40,896 bases of DNA from Kineosporia sp. R_H_3 (GTDB lineage Bacteria > Actinomycetota > Actinomycetes > Actinomycetales > Kineosporiaceae): contig NZ_MWLL01000220.1 in the NCBI RefSeq assembly GCF_002198675.1, forward strand, positions 1 through 40,896, read 5' to 3'. The notes under the pieces were generated by a model. The model searched no databases, was not told the DNA's origin, and saw only the letters and a program-made list of their open reading frames with translations. Position 1 is the first letter of the stretch; the number at the start of each line of letters is the position of its first letter. Below are positions 8,719 through 16,176 of the stretch, one piece after another. Both the position numbers and the translations under genes were made by a program.

Positions 8719-10416
8719 ATGACAGCCGTCGCAGACCACGCCGTCGCCGACAACGGGGTCGAGGTCTCCTTCGACACCTCGCCGGAGCGGTACCGGCACT
8801 GGCGCCTGTCGGTCGACGGCAGGGTCGCGACCCTGACCCTCGCCGTCGACCCCGAGGGTGGGCTCGTCCCGGGCTACGAGCTGAAGATGAACTCCTACGA
8901 CCTCGGCGTGGACATCGAGCTCTACGACGCCGTGCAGCGGCTGCGCTTCGAGCATCCCCAGGTCGCCGCCGTCGTCGTCACGGGCGGGCTGGACCGGATG
9001 TTCTGCGCCGGGGCCAACATCAGGATGCTCGCGCAGTCCTCGCACGCGTGGAAGGTGAACTTCTGCAAGTTCACCAACGAGACCCGCAACGGCATGGAGG
9101 ACGCCACGGCGAGCTCCGGCCAGACGTACGTCGCGGCGCTCAACGGGACGGCGGCCGGCGGCGGCTACGAGCTCGCGCTCGCGTGCGACGAGATCGTCCT
9201 CGTCGACGACGGGTCGTCCGCGGTGTCGCTGCCCGAGGTGCCGCTGCTCGGCGTCCTGCCCGGCACCGGCGGTCTGACGCGGGTCGTCGACAAGCGGCAC
9301 GTCCGGCGGGACCGGGCCGACGTCTTCGCGACGAAGAGCGACGGGATCAAGGGCCGCACCGCGGTCGAGTGGGGCCTCGTCGACGCGAGCGTGCCGCGGG
9401 CCCGCTTCGCCGAGGAGGTCGGCGCGCGGGCGCAGGCCGCGGTCGCCCGCTCGTCCCGGCCGCAGGACGCGACGGGGGTGCCGCTCACGCCGCTGGCCCG
9501 GGTCGTCGACGGCGACGAGATCCGCTACCCGCACGTGGCCGCCGTCCTCGACCGGGCCGGGCGCCGCGTCGAGATCACCGTGCAGGCCCCGACGCAGGCG
9601 CCTCCCGCGGACGCCGCGGGGGTCCACGCGCTGGGCGTCGACTACTGGCCCCTGGCCGTCGCGCGGGCCCTCGACGACCTCGTCCTGCGGCTGCGGACCA
9701 ACGAACCGGCGCTCGGCACCTGGGTCCTGCGGACCGTCGGCGACGCCGACCTCGTGCTCGCCCACGACGACCAGCTCATCGCGCTGGCCGACGACTGGTT
9801 CGTCAACGAGGTCCGGCACTACCTCAAGCGGACGTTCAAGCGGCTCGACGTCACGAGCCGCAGCCTCGTCGCCCTCGTCGAGCCCGGCAGCGCCTTCGCC
9901 GGCAGCCTCCTCGAGCTCGCGCTCGCGGCCGACCGGCAGTACATGCTCGACGGCGTCTTCGAGGACGTCGACCCGGACGCCGAGCCCGCCGTCCTCGTCG
10001 TCGGCGCGGCCAACGCGGGGCTGTTCCCCATGGGGAACGGGCTGACCCGTCTGCAGTCCCGGTTCTACGGGGACGACCGGGCGCTGGCGGCGGTGCTCGC
10101 GCGCAGCGGGGAGCGGCTGGACGCCGCGGCGGCCGCGGCGCTCGGGCTCGCGACGATGACCCCGGACGACATCGACTGGGCGGACGAGATCCGGATCGCG
10201 CTCGAGGAGCGCGCCGCCCTGAGCCCCGACGCCCTCACGGGCATGGAGGCCAACCACCGGTTCGTCGGCCCGGAGACGATCGAGACGAAGATCTTCGGCC
10301 GGCTCACCGCCTGGCAGAACTGGATCTTCCTGCGGCCCAACGCCTCCGGCCCCGAGGGGGCGCTGCGGCGCTACGGTTCCGGCCTGCGCGCCGAGTTCGA
10401 CCAGTTCCGCGTCTGA
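8719..10416 (+). CDS. boxC: Benzoyl-CoA-2,3-dihydrodiol / epoxide lyase BoxC
   Basis: A 565-residue enoyl-CoA hydratase (crotonase) family protein, close to the usual BoxC length of about 550. BoxC opens the ring of 2,3-epoxybenzoyl-CoA hydrolytically to 3,4-dehydroadipyl-CoA semialdehyde and formate. The crotonase core is at about residues 30-260, with the oxyanion-hole segment MFCAGANIRML near 95-105 and the second strand NGTAAGGGYELALACDEI near 140-157. A long C-terminal half containing FVGPETIETKIFGRLTAWQNWIF distinguishes BoxC from ordinary hydratases. Start ATG 8719 follows GGAAGGGC. It is first in a co-directional run to 15606, with benzoate-CoA ligase 39 bp downstream. Confidence 0.95.
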   Translation: MTAVADHAVADNGVEVSFDTSPERYRHWRLSVDGRVATLTLAVDPEGGLVPGYELKMNSYDLGVDIELYDAVQRLRFEHPQVAAVVVTGGLDRMFCAGANIRMLAQSSHAWKVNFCKFTNETRNGMEDATASSGQTYVAALNGTAAGGGYELALACDEIVLVDDGSSAVSLPEVPLLGVLPGTGGLTRVVDKRHVRRDRADVFATKSDGIKGRTAVEWGLVDASVPRARFAEEVGARAQAAVARSSRPQDATGVPLTPLARVVDGDEIRYPHVAAVLDRAGRRVEITVQAPTQAPPADAAGVHALGVDYWPLAVARALDDLVLRLRTNEPALGTWVLRTVGDADLVLAHDDQLIALADDWFVNEVRHYLKRTFKRLDVTSRSLVALVEPGSAFAGSLLELALAADRQYMLDGVFEDVDPDAEPAVLVVGAANAGLFPMGNGLTRLQSRFYGDDRALAAVLARSGERLDAAAAAALGLATMTPDDIDWADEIRIALEERAALSPDALTGMEANHRFVGPETIETKIFGRLTAWQNWIFLRPNASGPEGALRRYGSGLRAEFDQFRV

Positions 10417-10455
10417 CCCCACCCCACCCCCCTTCAGCGCGAGAGGCGGACCACC

Positions 10456-12105
10456 ATGGCCGGGACGACGACGTCCACCCCCCGACCTCCGTTCGACGCA
10501 GGCCCCACCTTCAACGCGGCGGCGTACCTCGTCGACCGGCACGTCACGGCCGGGGACGGCGCCCGCGTCGCCCTGCGCTGCGAGGGCGCGGACACGACGT
10601 ACGCGGCGCTCGCGGCGCTCACCGCGCGGGTGGCGGCGGCGTTCACCGCCCTCGGCGCCCGGCGCGAGGAGCGGGTGCTCTTCCTCATGGCGGACACCGT
10701 GGAGCTCGCCGCGGGGATCCTCGGGGCGATGCGCGCGGGCCTGGTCGCGGTGCCCGTGAACACGATGCTCACGACGGCCGACCTCGGTCCGCTGCTCGCC
10801 GACTCCCGGGCCCGGGTCGTCGTCGCGTCGCCCGGCTTCGCCGCGGCCGTGGCCGCGGCGCTGCCCGCGACCGACGCCGTGACCCACCTCGTGGTCACCG
10901 GCGGTCCCGCGCCCGAGGTGCCCCCCGGGGTGAGCGTCGTCGACTGGGACGACGCGCTGGCCGCCGGCGACGAGGCCGTCCCGGGCGGTGCGCCGGTGGT
11001 GCCGGCCGGGGACGACGCGGGCGCGCTGTGGCTCTACACGTCCGGGACGACGGGCGTCCCCAAGGCGGCGATGCACCGGCACGCGAACATCAGGCATGTG
11101 TGCGAGACCTACGGCGCCCGGGTCCTCGGGATCCGTCGCGACGACCGGTGCCTGTCCGTCGCGAAGCTGTTCTTCGCCTACGGCATCGGCAACTCGCTCT
11201 TCTTCCCGCTGTCGGTCGGCGCCATGGCGATCCTCGAGCCCCGGCGCCCGACGCCGGGCACCGTCGCCGAGCGCGCGGAGGCGGACCGGCCGACGGTCTT
11301 CTACGCCGTCCCCGCGTTCTTCGCCGGGATGCTCGCCGCCGACCTGCCCGCCGACACGCTCGCGGGCGTCCGGATCGCGACCTCGGCCGGCGAGGCGCTG
11401 CCCGCCGCCCTGCAGCAGCGCTGGACCGCCCGCTTCGGGGTGGACATCCTCGACGGGCTCGGGTCGACCGAGGCGCTGCACATCTTCCTCTCCAACGCCC
11501 CCGGGGACATCGGGCCGGGCACGAGCGGGCGGCCGGTGCCGGGGTACGAGGTCGAGGTCCGCGCCGAGGACGGCGCGCGCGCCCCGGTCGGCACCCCCGG
11601 CATGCTCTTCGTCAGCGGGGAGTCGATCGCGACCGGCTACTGGTGCCGGACGGCGACCACCCGCTCGGTCTTCCAGGGCCGCTGGCTCGCGACCGGCGAC
11701 ACGTACGTCGAGGACGAGGACGGCCGGTTCACCTGCCTCGGCCGGTCCAACGACATGATCAAGGCCGGCGGGATCTGGGTCTCCCCGGGCGAGGTCGAGG
11801 CCCGGCTCCTCGAGCACCCGGACGTCGTCGAGGCCGCGGTGGTCGGCGGGGTCGACCACGACGGTCTCGAGCGGCCCGTCGCCGCCGTCGTCCTGCGGCC
11901 CGGCGGGACCACGACGGGCGACGACCTCGTCGCCTTCTGCCGCGAGGGGCTCGCGCACTTCAAGGCCCCGCGCGCCGTCCTCGTCGCCGACACCCTGCCG
12001 CGCACCGCGACCGGCAAGCTGCAGCGGTTCAAGGTGCGGGCGCTCGTCGTCGAGCAGGACCCGCTCCATGCGCGCGACACCGCGCCGTCCGCGGCATCCG
12101 TCTGA
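10456..12105 (+). CDS. bclA: Benzoate-CoA ligase
   Basis: A 549-residue adenylate-forming ligase that activates benzoate with ATP and CoA, the entry step of the pathway. Seen: the phosphate-binding loop LYTSGTTGVPKAAM at about 193-206, LGSTEALHIF after it, the hinge region TGDTYVEDEDGRF, and the C-terminal catalytic lysine in PRTATGKLQRFKVR. FFAYGIGNSLFFP and GSTEALHIFLSN are typical of the benzoate/4-hydroxybenzoate ligase branch rather than of acetyl-CoA synthetases. Start ATG 10456 with GAGAGG about 10 bp upstream. Its stop overlaps the reductase start by 1 nt, indicating coupling. Substrate is inferred from context; related aromatic acids such as fluorinated or hydroxylated benzoates are possible. 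Confidence 0.9.
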   Translation: MAGTTTSTPRPPFDAGPTFNAAAYLVDRHVTAGDGARVALRCEGADTTYAALAALTARVAAAFTALGARREERVLFLMADTVELAAGILGAMRAGLVAVPVNTMLTTADLGPLLADSRARVVVASPGFAAAVAAALPATDAVTHLVVTGGPAPEVPPGVSVVDWDDALAAGDEAVPGGAPVVPAGDDAGALWLYTSGTTGVPKAAMHRHANIRHVCETYGARVLGIRRDDRCLSVAKLFFAYGIGNSLFFPLSVGAMAILEPRRPTPGTVAERAEADRPTVFYAVPAFFAGMLAADLPADTLAGVRIATSAGEALPAALQQRWTARFGVDILDGLGSTEALHIFLSNAPGDIGPGTSGRPVPGYEVEVRAEDGARAPVGTPGMLFVSGESIATGYWCRTATTRSVFQGRWLATGDTYVEDEDGRFTCLGRSNDMIKAGGIWVSPGEVEARLLEHPDVVEAAVVGGVDHDGLERPVAAVVLRPGGTTTGDDLVAFCREGLAHFKAPRAVLVADTLPRTATGKLQRFKVRALVVEQDPLHARDTAPSAASV

Positions 12106-13145
12106 TGGTCGCCGAGCGCGTGGCGGGCGGGCGCGGCGCCCGCGGCCTCGAGGTCGACCTGCTCCTCGTCGGGGCCGGCCCGGTCGGCCTGTACGGCGCT
12201 TACTACGCGGGGGTCCGCGGGCTGCGGGTCGCCGTCGTCGACAGCCTCCCCGAGCCCGGCGGCCAGGTCACCGCGATGTACCCGGAGAAGCCGATCTACG
12301 ACGTCGGCGGCTTCCCGCGGGTCCTCGGCCGCGACCTCGTGGCCGGGCTCGTCGAGCAGGCCGGGCAGTACGACCCGACGTACCTGCTCGGCGAGGAGGC
12401 GCAGGGGCTCGCGCCCGACCCCGACGCACCCGGCCGGTTCGTCGTCACGACCTCGGCGGGGACGACGGTGCGCACCGGCACGGTCGTCGTCACCGGGGGC
12501 ATCGGGACCTTCTCGCCGCGACCGCTGCCGGCGGGGGAGGACCTCCTCGGCCGCGGTCTGGCCTACTTCGTGCCGTCCTTCGCCGACTACGCCGGCGCGG
12601 ACGTCGTCGTCGTCGGCGGTGGCGACAGCGCGTGCGACTGGGCGCTCGCGCTCCTGCCCGTGGCCCGCTCGGTGACGCTCGTGCACCGCCGCAAGGCGTT
12701 CCGGGCGCACGCGGCGACCGTCGAGGCCGTCCACGCGAGCGGCGCGACCGTGCTCGTCGACGCCCAGGTGACCGCCCTGCGGGCGGGCCCCGACGGGTGG
12801 GTCGCCGCCGCCGAGGTGACGACCCGGGACGGCGTCCTGACCCTGCCCGCGCAACGCGTCGTCGCGGCGCTCGGCTTCGTCGCCGACCTCGGGCCGCTGC
12901 GCGGCTGGGGCCTGGACCTGCACGACAACCGGCACGTCGTCGTCGACACCCGGATGGCCACGAACGTGCCCGGCGTCTACGCGGCCGGTGACATCACCGA
13001 CTACCCGGGCAAGGTCCGGCTCATCTCGGTCGGGTTCGGCGAGGTCGCGACCGCGGTGAACAACGCGGCCGTGCACCTCGACCCGGAGGTCACGCTCTTC
13101 CCCGGTCACAGCAGCGACGCCGCTGCCGCGCCGGTGCCCGTCTGA
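12105..13145 (+). CDS. Ferredoxin--NADP+ reductase, thioredoxin-reductase-like
   Basis: A 346-residue flavoprotein of the low-molecular-weight thioredoxin-reductase-like FNR type. It has an FAD-binding GAGPVGLYGAYYAG near the N-terminus, an NAD(P)-binding VVVGGGDSACDWA near 165 and the C-terminal AAGDITDYPGKVRLISVGFG. There is no CxxC redox pair, so it is not a thioredoxin reductase. The likely role is NADPH oxidation with reduction of the 7Fe ferredoxin encoded 66 bp downstream, giving electrons to BoxB. The ATG at 12105 overlaps the ligase stop. This pair takes the place that boxA (a fused ferredoxin-flavoprotein) holds in the Azoarcus operon. Confidence 0.85.
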   Translation: MVAERVAGGRGARGLEVDLLLVGAGPVGLYGAYYAGVRGLRVAVVDSLPEPGGQVTAMYPEKPIYDVGGFPRVLGRDLVAGLVEQAGQYDPTYLLGEEAQGLAPDPDAPGRFVVTTSAGTTVRTGTVVVTGGIGTFSPRPLPAGEDLLGRGLAYFVPSFADYAGADVVVVGGGDSACDWALALLPVARSVTLVHRRKAFRAHAATVEAVHASGATVLVDAQVTALRAGPDGWVAAAEVTTRDGVLTLPAQRVVAALGFVADLGPLRGWGLDLHDNRHVVVDTRMATNVPGVYAAGDITDYPGKVRLISVGFGEVATAVNNAAVHLDPEVTLFPGHSSDAAAAPVPV

Positions 13146-13211
13146 CCCGACCTGCACGACCCGGCCCCGCCGGTACGTTTCGACGAGAACCCTGCTCGTG
13201 AGAGGACCGCC

Positions 13212-13550
13212 GTGCCCTACGTCATCACCTCGAAGTGCATCGACGTCAGCGACCAGTCGTGCGTCGAGGAGTGCCCGGTGGACTGCATCTACGTCGGGGA
13301 CCGCAAGCTCTACATCAACCCCAAGGAGTGCATCGACTGCGGGGCCTGCGAGCCGGTCTGCCCGGTCGAGGCCATCTCCCAGGACCGCCGGGTCCCCGAC
13401 GAGGACAAGGAGTTCGTCGAGGACAACCGGCGGTTCTTCACCGAGGTGCTCCCCGGCCGGGACGCCCCGATCGGCGCGCCCGGCGGCGCCCGCAAGGTCG
13501 GCGAGATCGGCGTCGACACCCCGCTCGTCGCCGACCACCCGGGGAGCTGA
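13212..13550 (+). CDS. 7Fe ferredoxin (3Fe-4S / 4Fe-4S, FdxA type)
   Basis: A 112-residue bacterial ferredoxin. The N-terminal cluster motif CIDVSDQSCVEECPVDC has the spacing of a 3Fe-4S site with the remote CP, and CIDCGACEPVCPVEA supplies the 4Fe-4S site. The acidic C-terminal extension is usual for actinobacterial FdxA. Start GTG 13212 with GAGAGGA about 6 bp upstream. Placed between the FNR and the amidohydrolase, it probably shuttles electrons from the reductase to the diiron site of BoxB. FdxA is also a general ferredoxin, so a dedicated role is inferred from position only. Confidence 0.92.
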   Translation: MPYVITSKCIDVSDQSCVEECPVDCIYVGDRKLYINPKECIDCGACEPVCPVEAISQDRRVPDEDKEFVEDNRRFFTEVLPGRDAPIGAPGGARKVGEIGVDTPLVADHPGS

Positions 13551-13554
13551 GCGC

Positions 13555-14448
13555 GTGCTCGACGGTCGGGTCCTCGTCGACGCCCACGTCCACGTGCCGG
13601 TGCTCGGCTCGCTCGCGCCGGCGTGGAAGGACTGGGCGCGCGACTTCGGCCGCCCCGGCGTCGTCGAGGAGGTCTGGGACGCCGACGGCCGGCCGCGCCC
13701 GGCGGCGCTCGACGCGCACTTCGCCGCCGAGGGGGTCGACGTCGCGCTGCTGTTCTGCGAGTACAGCCCGAAAGCCACCGGGTACCAGGAGTTCGACGAC
13801 CTCCTGCCCCTCGTCGAGGCGAACCCGCGCCGGTTCCGGCCGGTCGCGAACGTCAACCCGCACCTGCACTTCCCGATCGCGCGCGAGCTCACCCGCCAGC
13901 TCGACCACGGTGCCGCGGCGCTCAAGCTGCACCCCGTGCACGGTGGCTTCCGGCTCGACGACGCCGCGCTGTTCCCCGCGTACGCCGCGCTCGCGGAGCG
14001 CGGCGTCCCGCTCGTCGTGCACTGCGGGACGTCCTCGTTCCCCGGTTCGATGAACGAGCTCGCCGACCCGGTGCACCTCTACCCGGTGCTGCGGCAGTTC
14101 CCGGCGCTCGACGTCGTCCTGGCGCACGGCGGCCGCGGCTGGTGGTACGACGCCGCGGCCTTCCTCGCGCTCTCCCACGAGACGGTGTGGATCGAGCTGT
14201 CCGGGCTGCCGCCCAAGCGGTTGCCGACCTACTACGCGCGGCACGACCTCGCCCGGCTCGCCCGTCGCTTCGTCTTCGGCACCGACTGGCCGGGCGTGCC
14301 GGGTGTCGCCGCGAACGCGCGGGCCGTCGCCGGGCTCGGGCTCGCCGAGGAGACCGTCGCGCTCGCGCTCGGCGGCAACGCGCTGCGGCTCTACCACGGC
14401 CTCGACCCGGAGACCGGTACGGGAACTGTTGCAGGAGAAGGAGTCTGA
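13555..14448 (+). CDS. Amidohydrolase-family (TIM-barrel metal-dependent) hydrolase
   Basis: A 297-residue Amidohydro_2-type protein. The first barrel strand gives DAHVHVP (HxH metal ligands); later KLHPVHGGF, VVHCGTSSF, LAHGGRGWW and the terminal metal aspartate in FGTDWPGVPG are seen. All expected ligand positions of a mononuclear metal site appear present. Start GTG 13555 lies 4 bp after the ferredoxin stop and the gene ends overlapping the next start (TGATG), so it is firmly inside the box operon. This is not one of the classical box enzymes. It could hydrolyse a lactone or dead-end ring product, or decarboxylate a side product. The exact reaction is unknown. Confidence 0.8.
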   Translation: MLDGRVLVDAHVHVPVLGSLAPAWKDWARDFGRPGVVEEVWDADGRPRPAALDAHFAAEGVDVALLFCEYSPKATGYQEFDDLLPLVEANPRRFRPVANVNPHLHFPIARELTRQLDHGAAALKLHPVHGGFRLDDAALFPAYAALAERGVPLVVHCGTSSFPGSMNELADPVHLYPVLRQFPALDVVLAHGGRGWWYDAAAFLALSHETVWIELSGLPPKRLPTYYARHDLARLARRFVFGTDWPGVPGVAANARAVAGLGLAEETVALALGGNALRLYHGLDPETGTGTVAGEGV

Positions 14449-15005
14449 TGCCGGTCTACGCCTACGACGGGGTGACACCGCGGATCTCCCGGACCGCCTA
14501 CGTGCACCCGGACGCCGTCCTCATCGGCGACGTGACGCTCGGTCCGGAGGCGTCCGTCTGGCCCGGTGCCGTGCTGCGCGGCGACCACGGGCTCATCGAG
14601 ATCGGTGCCCGCACCTCGGTGCAGGACGGGACCGTCGTGCACACGACACCCGACTGGCCGACCGTCGTCGCGGCGGACTGCGTCGTCGGGCACAACGCCC
14701 ACCTCGAGGGCTGCGTCGTCGAGACGCGCTGCCTCGTCGGCTCGATGTCGACGCTGCTCAACCGGGTGCGGATCGGGGCCGGTTCCGTCGTCGGCGCAGG
14801 GGCCGTCGTCCCCGAGGGCCTGCAGGCACCGCCGGGCTCGATGCTCCTCGGGGTGCCGGCCCGGATCCGCCCGCTCACCGGTGAGGACCACGACCGCTGG
14901 GTCGACCACGCCGTCGGGATCTACGTCGAGAACGCCCGGCACTACCCGAAGGCGCAGCGCGCCGTCCGGCTCGAGGACTGCCTCACCGACGACCCGACCG
15001 ACTGA
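14448..15005 (+). CDS. Gamma-carbonic-anhydrase / PaaY-like hexapeptide-repeat protein
   Basis: A 185-residue left-handed beta-helix protein with hexapeptide repeats from residue 20 to about 140 (for example VLIGDVTLGPEASVWPGAVLRGD). A histidine in VVHTTPDWP and two in GHNAHLEG are present. The third classical zinc ligand, normally the last His of GHxxxxHG, is Glu here, so carbonic anhydrase activity is uncertain. In phenylacetate operons the related PaaY acts as a thioesterase that clears toxic CoA dead-end products; a similar housekeeping role for box intermediates is a reasonable inference. The ATG overlaps the amidohydrolase stop. The C-terminus is helical (YVENARHYPKAQRAV), as in trimerising family members. 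Confidence 0.8.
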   Translation: MPVYAYDGVTPRISRTAYVHPDAVLIGDVTLGPEASVWPGAVLRGDHGLIEIGARTSVQDGTVVHTTPDWPTVVAADCVVGHNAHLEGCVVETRCLVGSMSTLLNRVRIGAGSVVGAGAVVPEGLQAPPGSMLLGVPARIRPLTGEDHDRWVDHAVGIYVENARHYPKAQRAVRLEDCLTDDPTD

Positions 15006-15042
15006 CCGACCCACCCGAAGCACCCGAGGAGAAGGAGCGGCG

Positions 15043-15606
15043 ATGGAGCCCACCGGGGTCCCGGCCCGAGAGCTGAGCGACGAGGAGCTCGAGCGGCAGG
15101 GCACGCACGCGCACGCGACCCGGAACTGGGTCTTCCTCCACGGCACCGCCGAGCAGTTCGCGCACCACACCGAGCGGATGCTCGAGCTCGAGAAGGAGTA
15201 CCTGCGCCGGCACCCCAAGCGCACCTGGCAGGGCAGCGCCGAGGCCGGCGGGGAGGTCGACGAGGCGACCCGCCTGCGGACGGCGCTGCGTGGCCTCGTG
15301 ACCCAGATCGAGTCCGTGCTCGCGGAGTCGGACCCGTTGCCGGGCAACGGGTCCACGGCCGGACCCGGTGGGGTGGCCGGCCTGCCGGGCGGTTCTGCCG
15401 GCGTCGCCGCGCTCCTCGCGGAGGTGGCGGACGCCCCGGGCGGCAGGCTGCACCGGCTCGAGCTGCACCAGGCCGCGCGCCGCGCCGGGCTGCCCCGGGC
15501 GGACGTCGCGCAGCTCTACCGCAGCGAGCCGCCGCTGCTCGCCGCCGACGGCGCCGACCGGGTGATCACCGACGCCGGCCGGGAGTGGCTCGCCACCCGG
15601 TCCTGA
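15043..15606 (+). CDS. DUF6158-like protein with C-terminal extension
   Basis: A 187-residue protein of unknown function. The N-terminal third carries HATRNWVFLHGTAEQFAHHT followed by ERMLELEKEYLRRHPKRTWQG. I recognise this from memory as the actinobacterial DUF6158 signature; it is a His-rich amphipathic helical stretch. A Gly/Pro-rich linker near residues 100-120 leads to a short helical C-terminal domain (VAALLAEVADAPGGRLHRL to ITDAGREWLATRS) resembling a small winged-helix or effector-type fold. No signal peptide or membrane segment. Start ATG 15043 with a strong GGAGAAGGAG region. It is last in the boxC run, and its C-terminal fusion is what distinguishes it from the short family form. 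Confidence 0.65.
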   Translation: MEPTGVPARELSDEELERQGTHAHATRNWVFLHGTAEQFAHHTERMLELEKEYLRRHPKRTWQGSAEAGGEVDEATRLRTALRGLVTQIESVLAESDPLPGNGSTAGPGGVAGLPGGSAGVAALLAEVADAPGGRLHRLELHQAARRAGLPRADVAQLYRSEPPLLAADGADRVITDAGREWLATRS

Positions 15607-15611
15607 CGCCC

Positions 15612-16163
15612 TCAGCCCTCCGGTGCGGGATCGCCGGGAGCGGGGACCCGGTGGTTGCCCGCCGCGATCGCCTCCAGCAGACGGGTCGCGAGCTCCTCGG
15701 CGGGCGCCTCGGCGTCCTCGACGACGTACCGCTCGAGGCCCTCGGCCGCGAAGTCCGCGTGCATCGCGCGCGTCGCCTCCTCGCTCGTGAAGCCGTGGCC
15801 GCTGCGGCGGACGACCCGTTCGACGCAGAGGTCCGCGGGCGGCAGGAGCACGACGTAGTGGGTCACGGGGTCGCCGGCCGTCGTCAGCCAGCGCGGCAGC
15901 TCCTTGGGTCTGACCACCCCGTCGTAGACGACCGTGCAGTCGGCCCGGGCGAACGTCCCGACGGTGCGGGCCGCGGCCGCGGCGCCGATCTCGTTCTGCG
16001 CGGCGGCCTCGGGCAGCCACGGCGGGACGGCGCCGCGCCGCCACAGGCTGAGGAACCAGTCCCCGGGGACGAGCACCGACGGGTTGAGGCGCTCCGCGAG
16101 GTGCGGGGCCAGCGTCGACTTGCCCGCCCCCGGCGGCCCCGTCACGACGATCAGCTCACCCAT
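15612..16163 (-). CDS. P-loop ATPase / small-molecule kinase-like protein
   Basis: A 183-residue AAA_33-type P-loop protein. Walker A is GPPGAGKS right at the N-terminus; DGVVRPKELPRWL and a kinase-like lid (VVRRSGHGF) follow. The family includes gluconate-kinase-like and zeta-toxin-like phosphotransferases; the substrate is unknown. I chose the ATG at 16163; a TTG at 16172 would add three residues. It lies 13 bp downstream of the PucR-family gene on the same strand, so the two probably share a transcript. It is convergent with the DUF6158-like gene across a 5-bp gap, with no visible terminator. Confidence 0.72.
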   Translation of the reverse strand: MGELIVVTGPPGAGKSTLAPHLAERLNPSVLVPGDWFLSLWRRGAVPPWLPEAAAQNEIGAAAAARTVGTFARADCTVVYDGVVRPKELPRWLTTAGDPVTHYVVLLPPADLCVERVVRRSGHGFTSEEATRAMHADFAAEGLERYVVEDAEAPAEELATRLLEAIAAGNHRVPAPGDPAPEG

Positions 16164-16176
16164 GCCGCCCAATGTG

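Noticed and set aside
8662-12069. A 1135-codon open frame on the minus strand opposite boxC and benzoate-CoA ligase
   Set aside because: Its translation is low-complexity Arg/Gly/Asp/Val-rich with no recognisable domain, and it lies exactly opposite two clear enzymes. Long antisense frames are a by-product of very high GC content.
9048-12104. Long plus-strand frame merging boxC, the ligase and the reductase region
   Set aside because: Only its last part (from 12105) is a real gene, the ferredoxin reductase. The preceding ~1000 codons are an Arg-rich out-of-frame reading of boxC and the ligase.
14448-15005. Calling the hexapeptide protein a true gamma carbonic anhydrase
   Set aside because: One of the three expected zinc histidines is Glu, and the operon context points to a PaaY-like accessory role, so only the family is claimed.
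15607-15611. Terminator between the convergent DUF6158-like and kinase genes
   Set aside because: The gap is only 5 bp and no stem-loop with a T-tract was seen around it.
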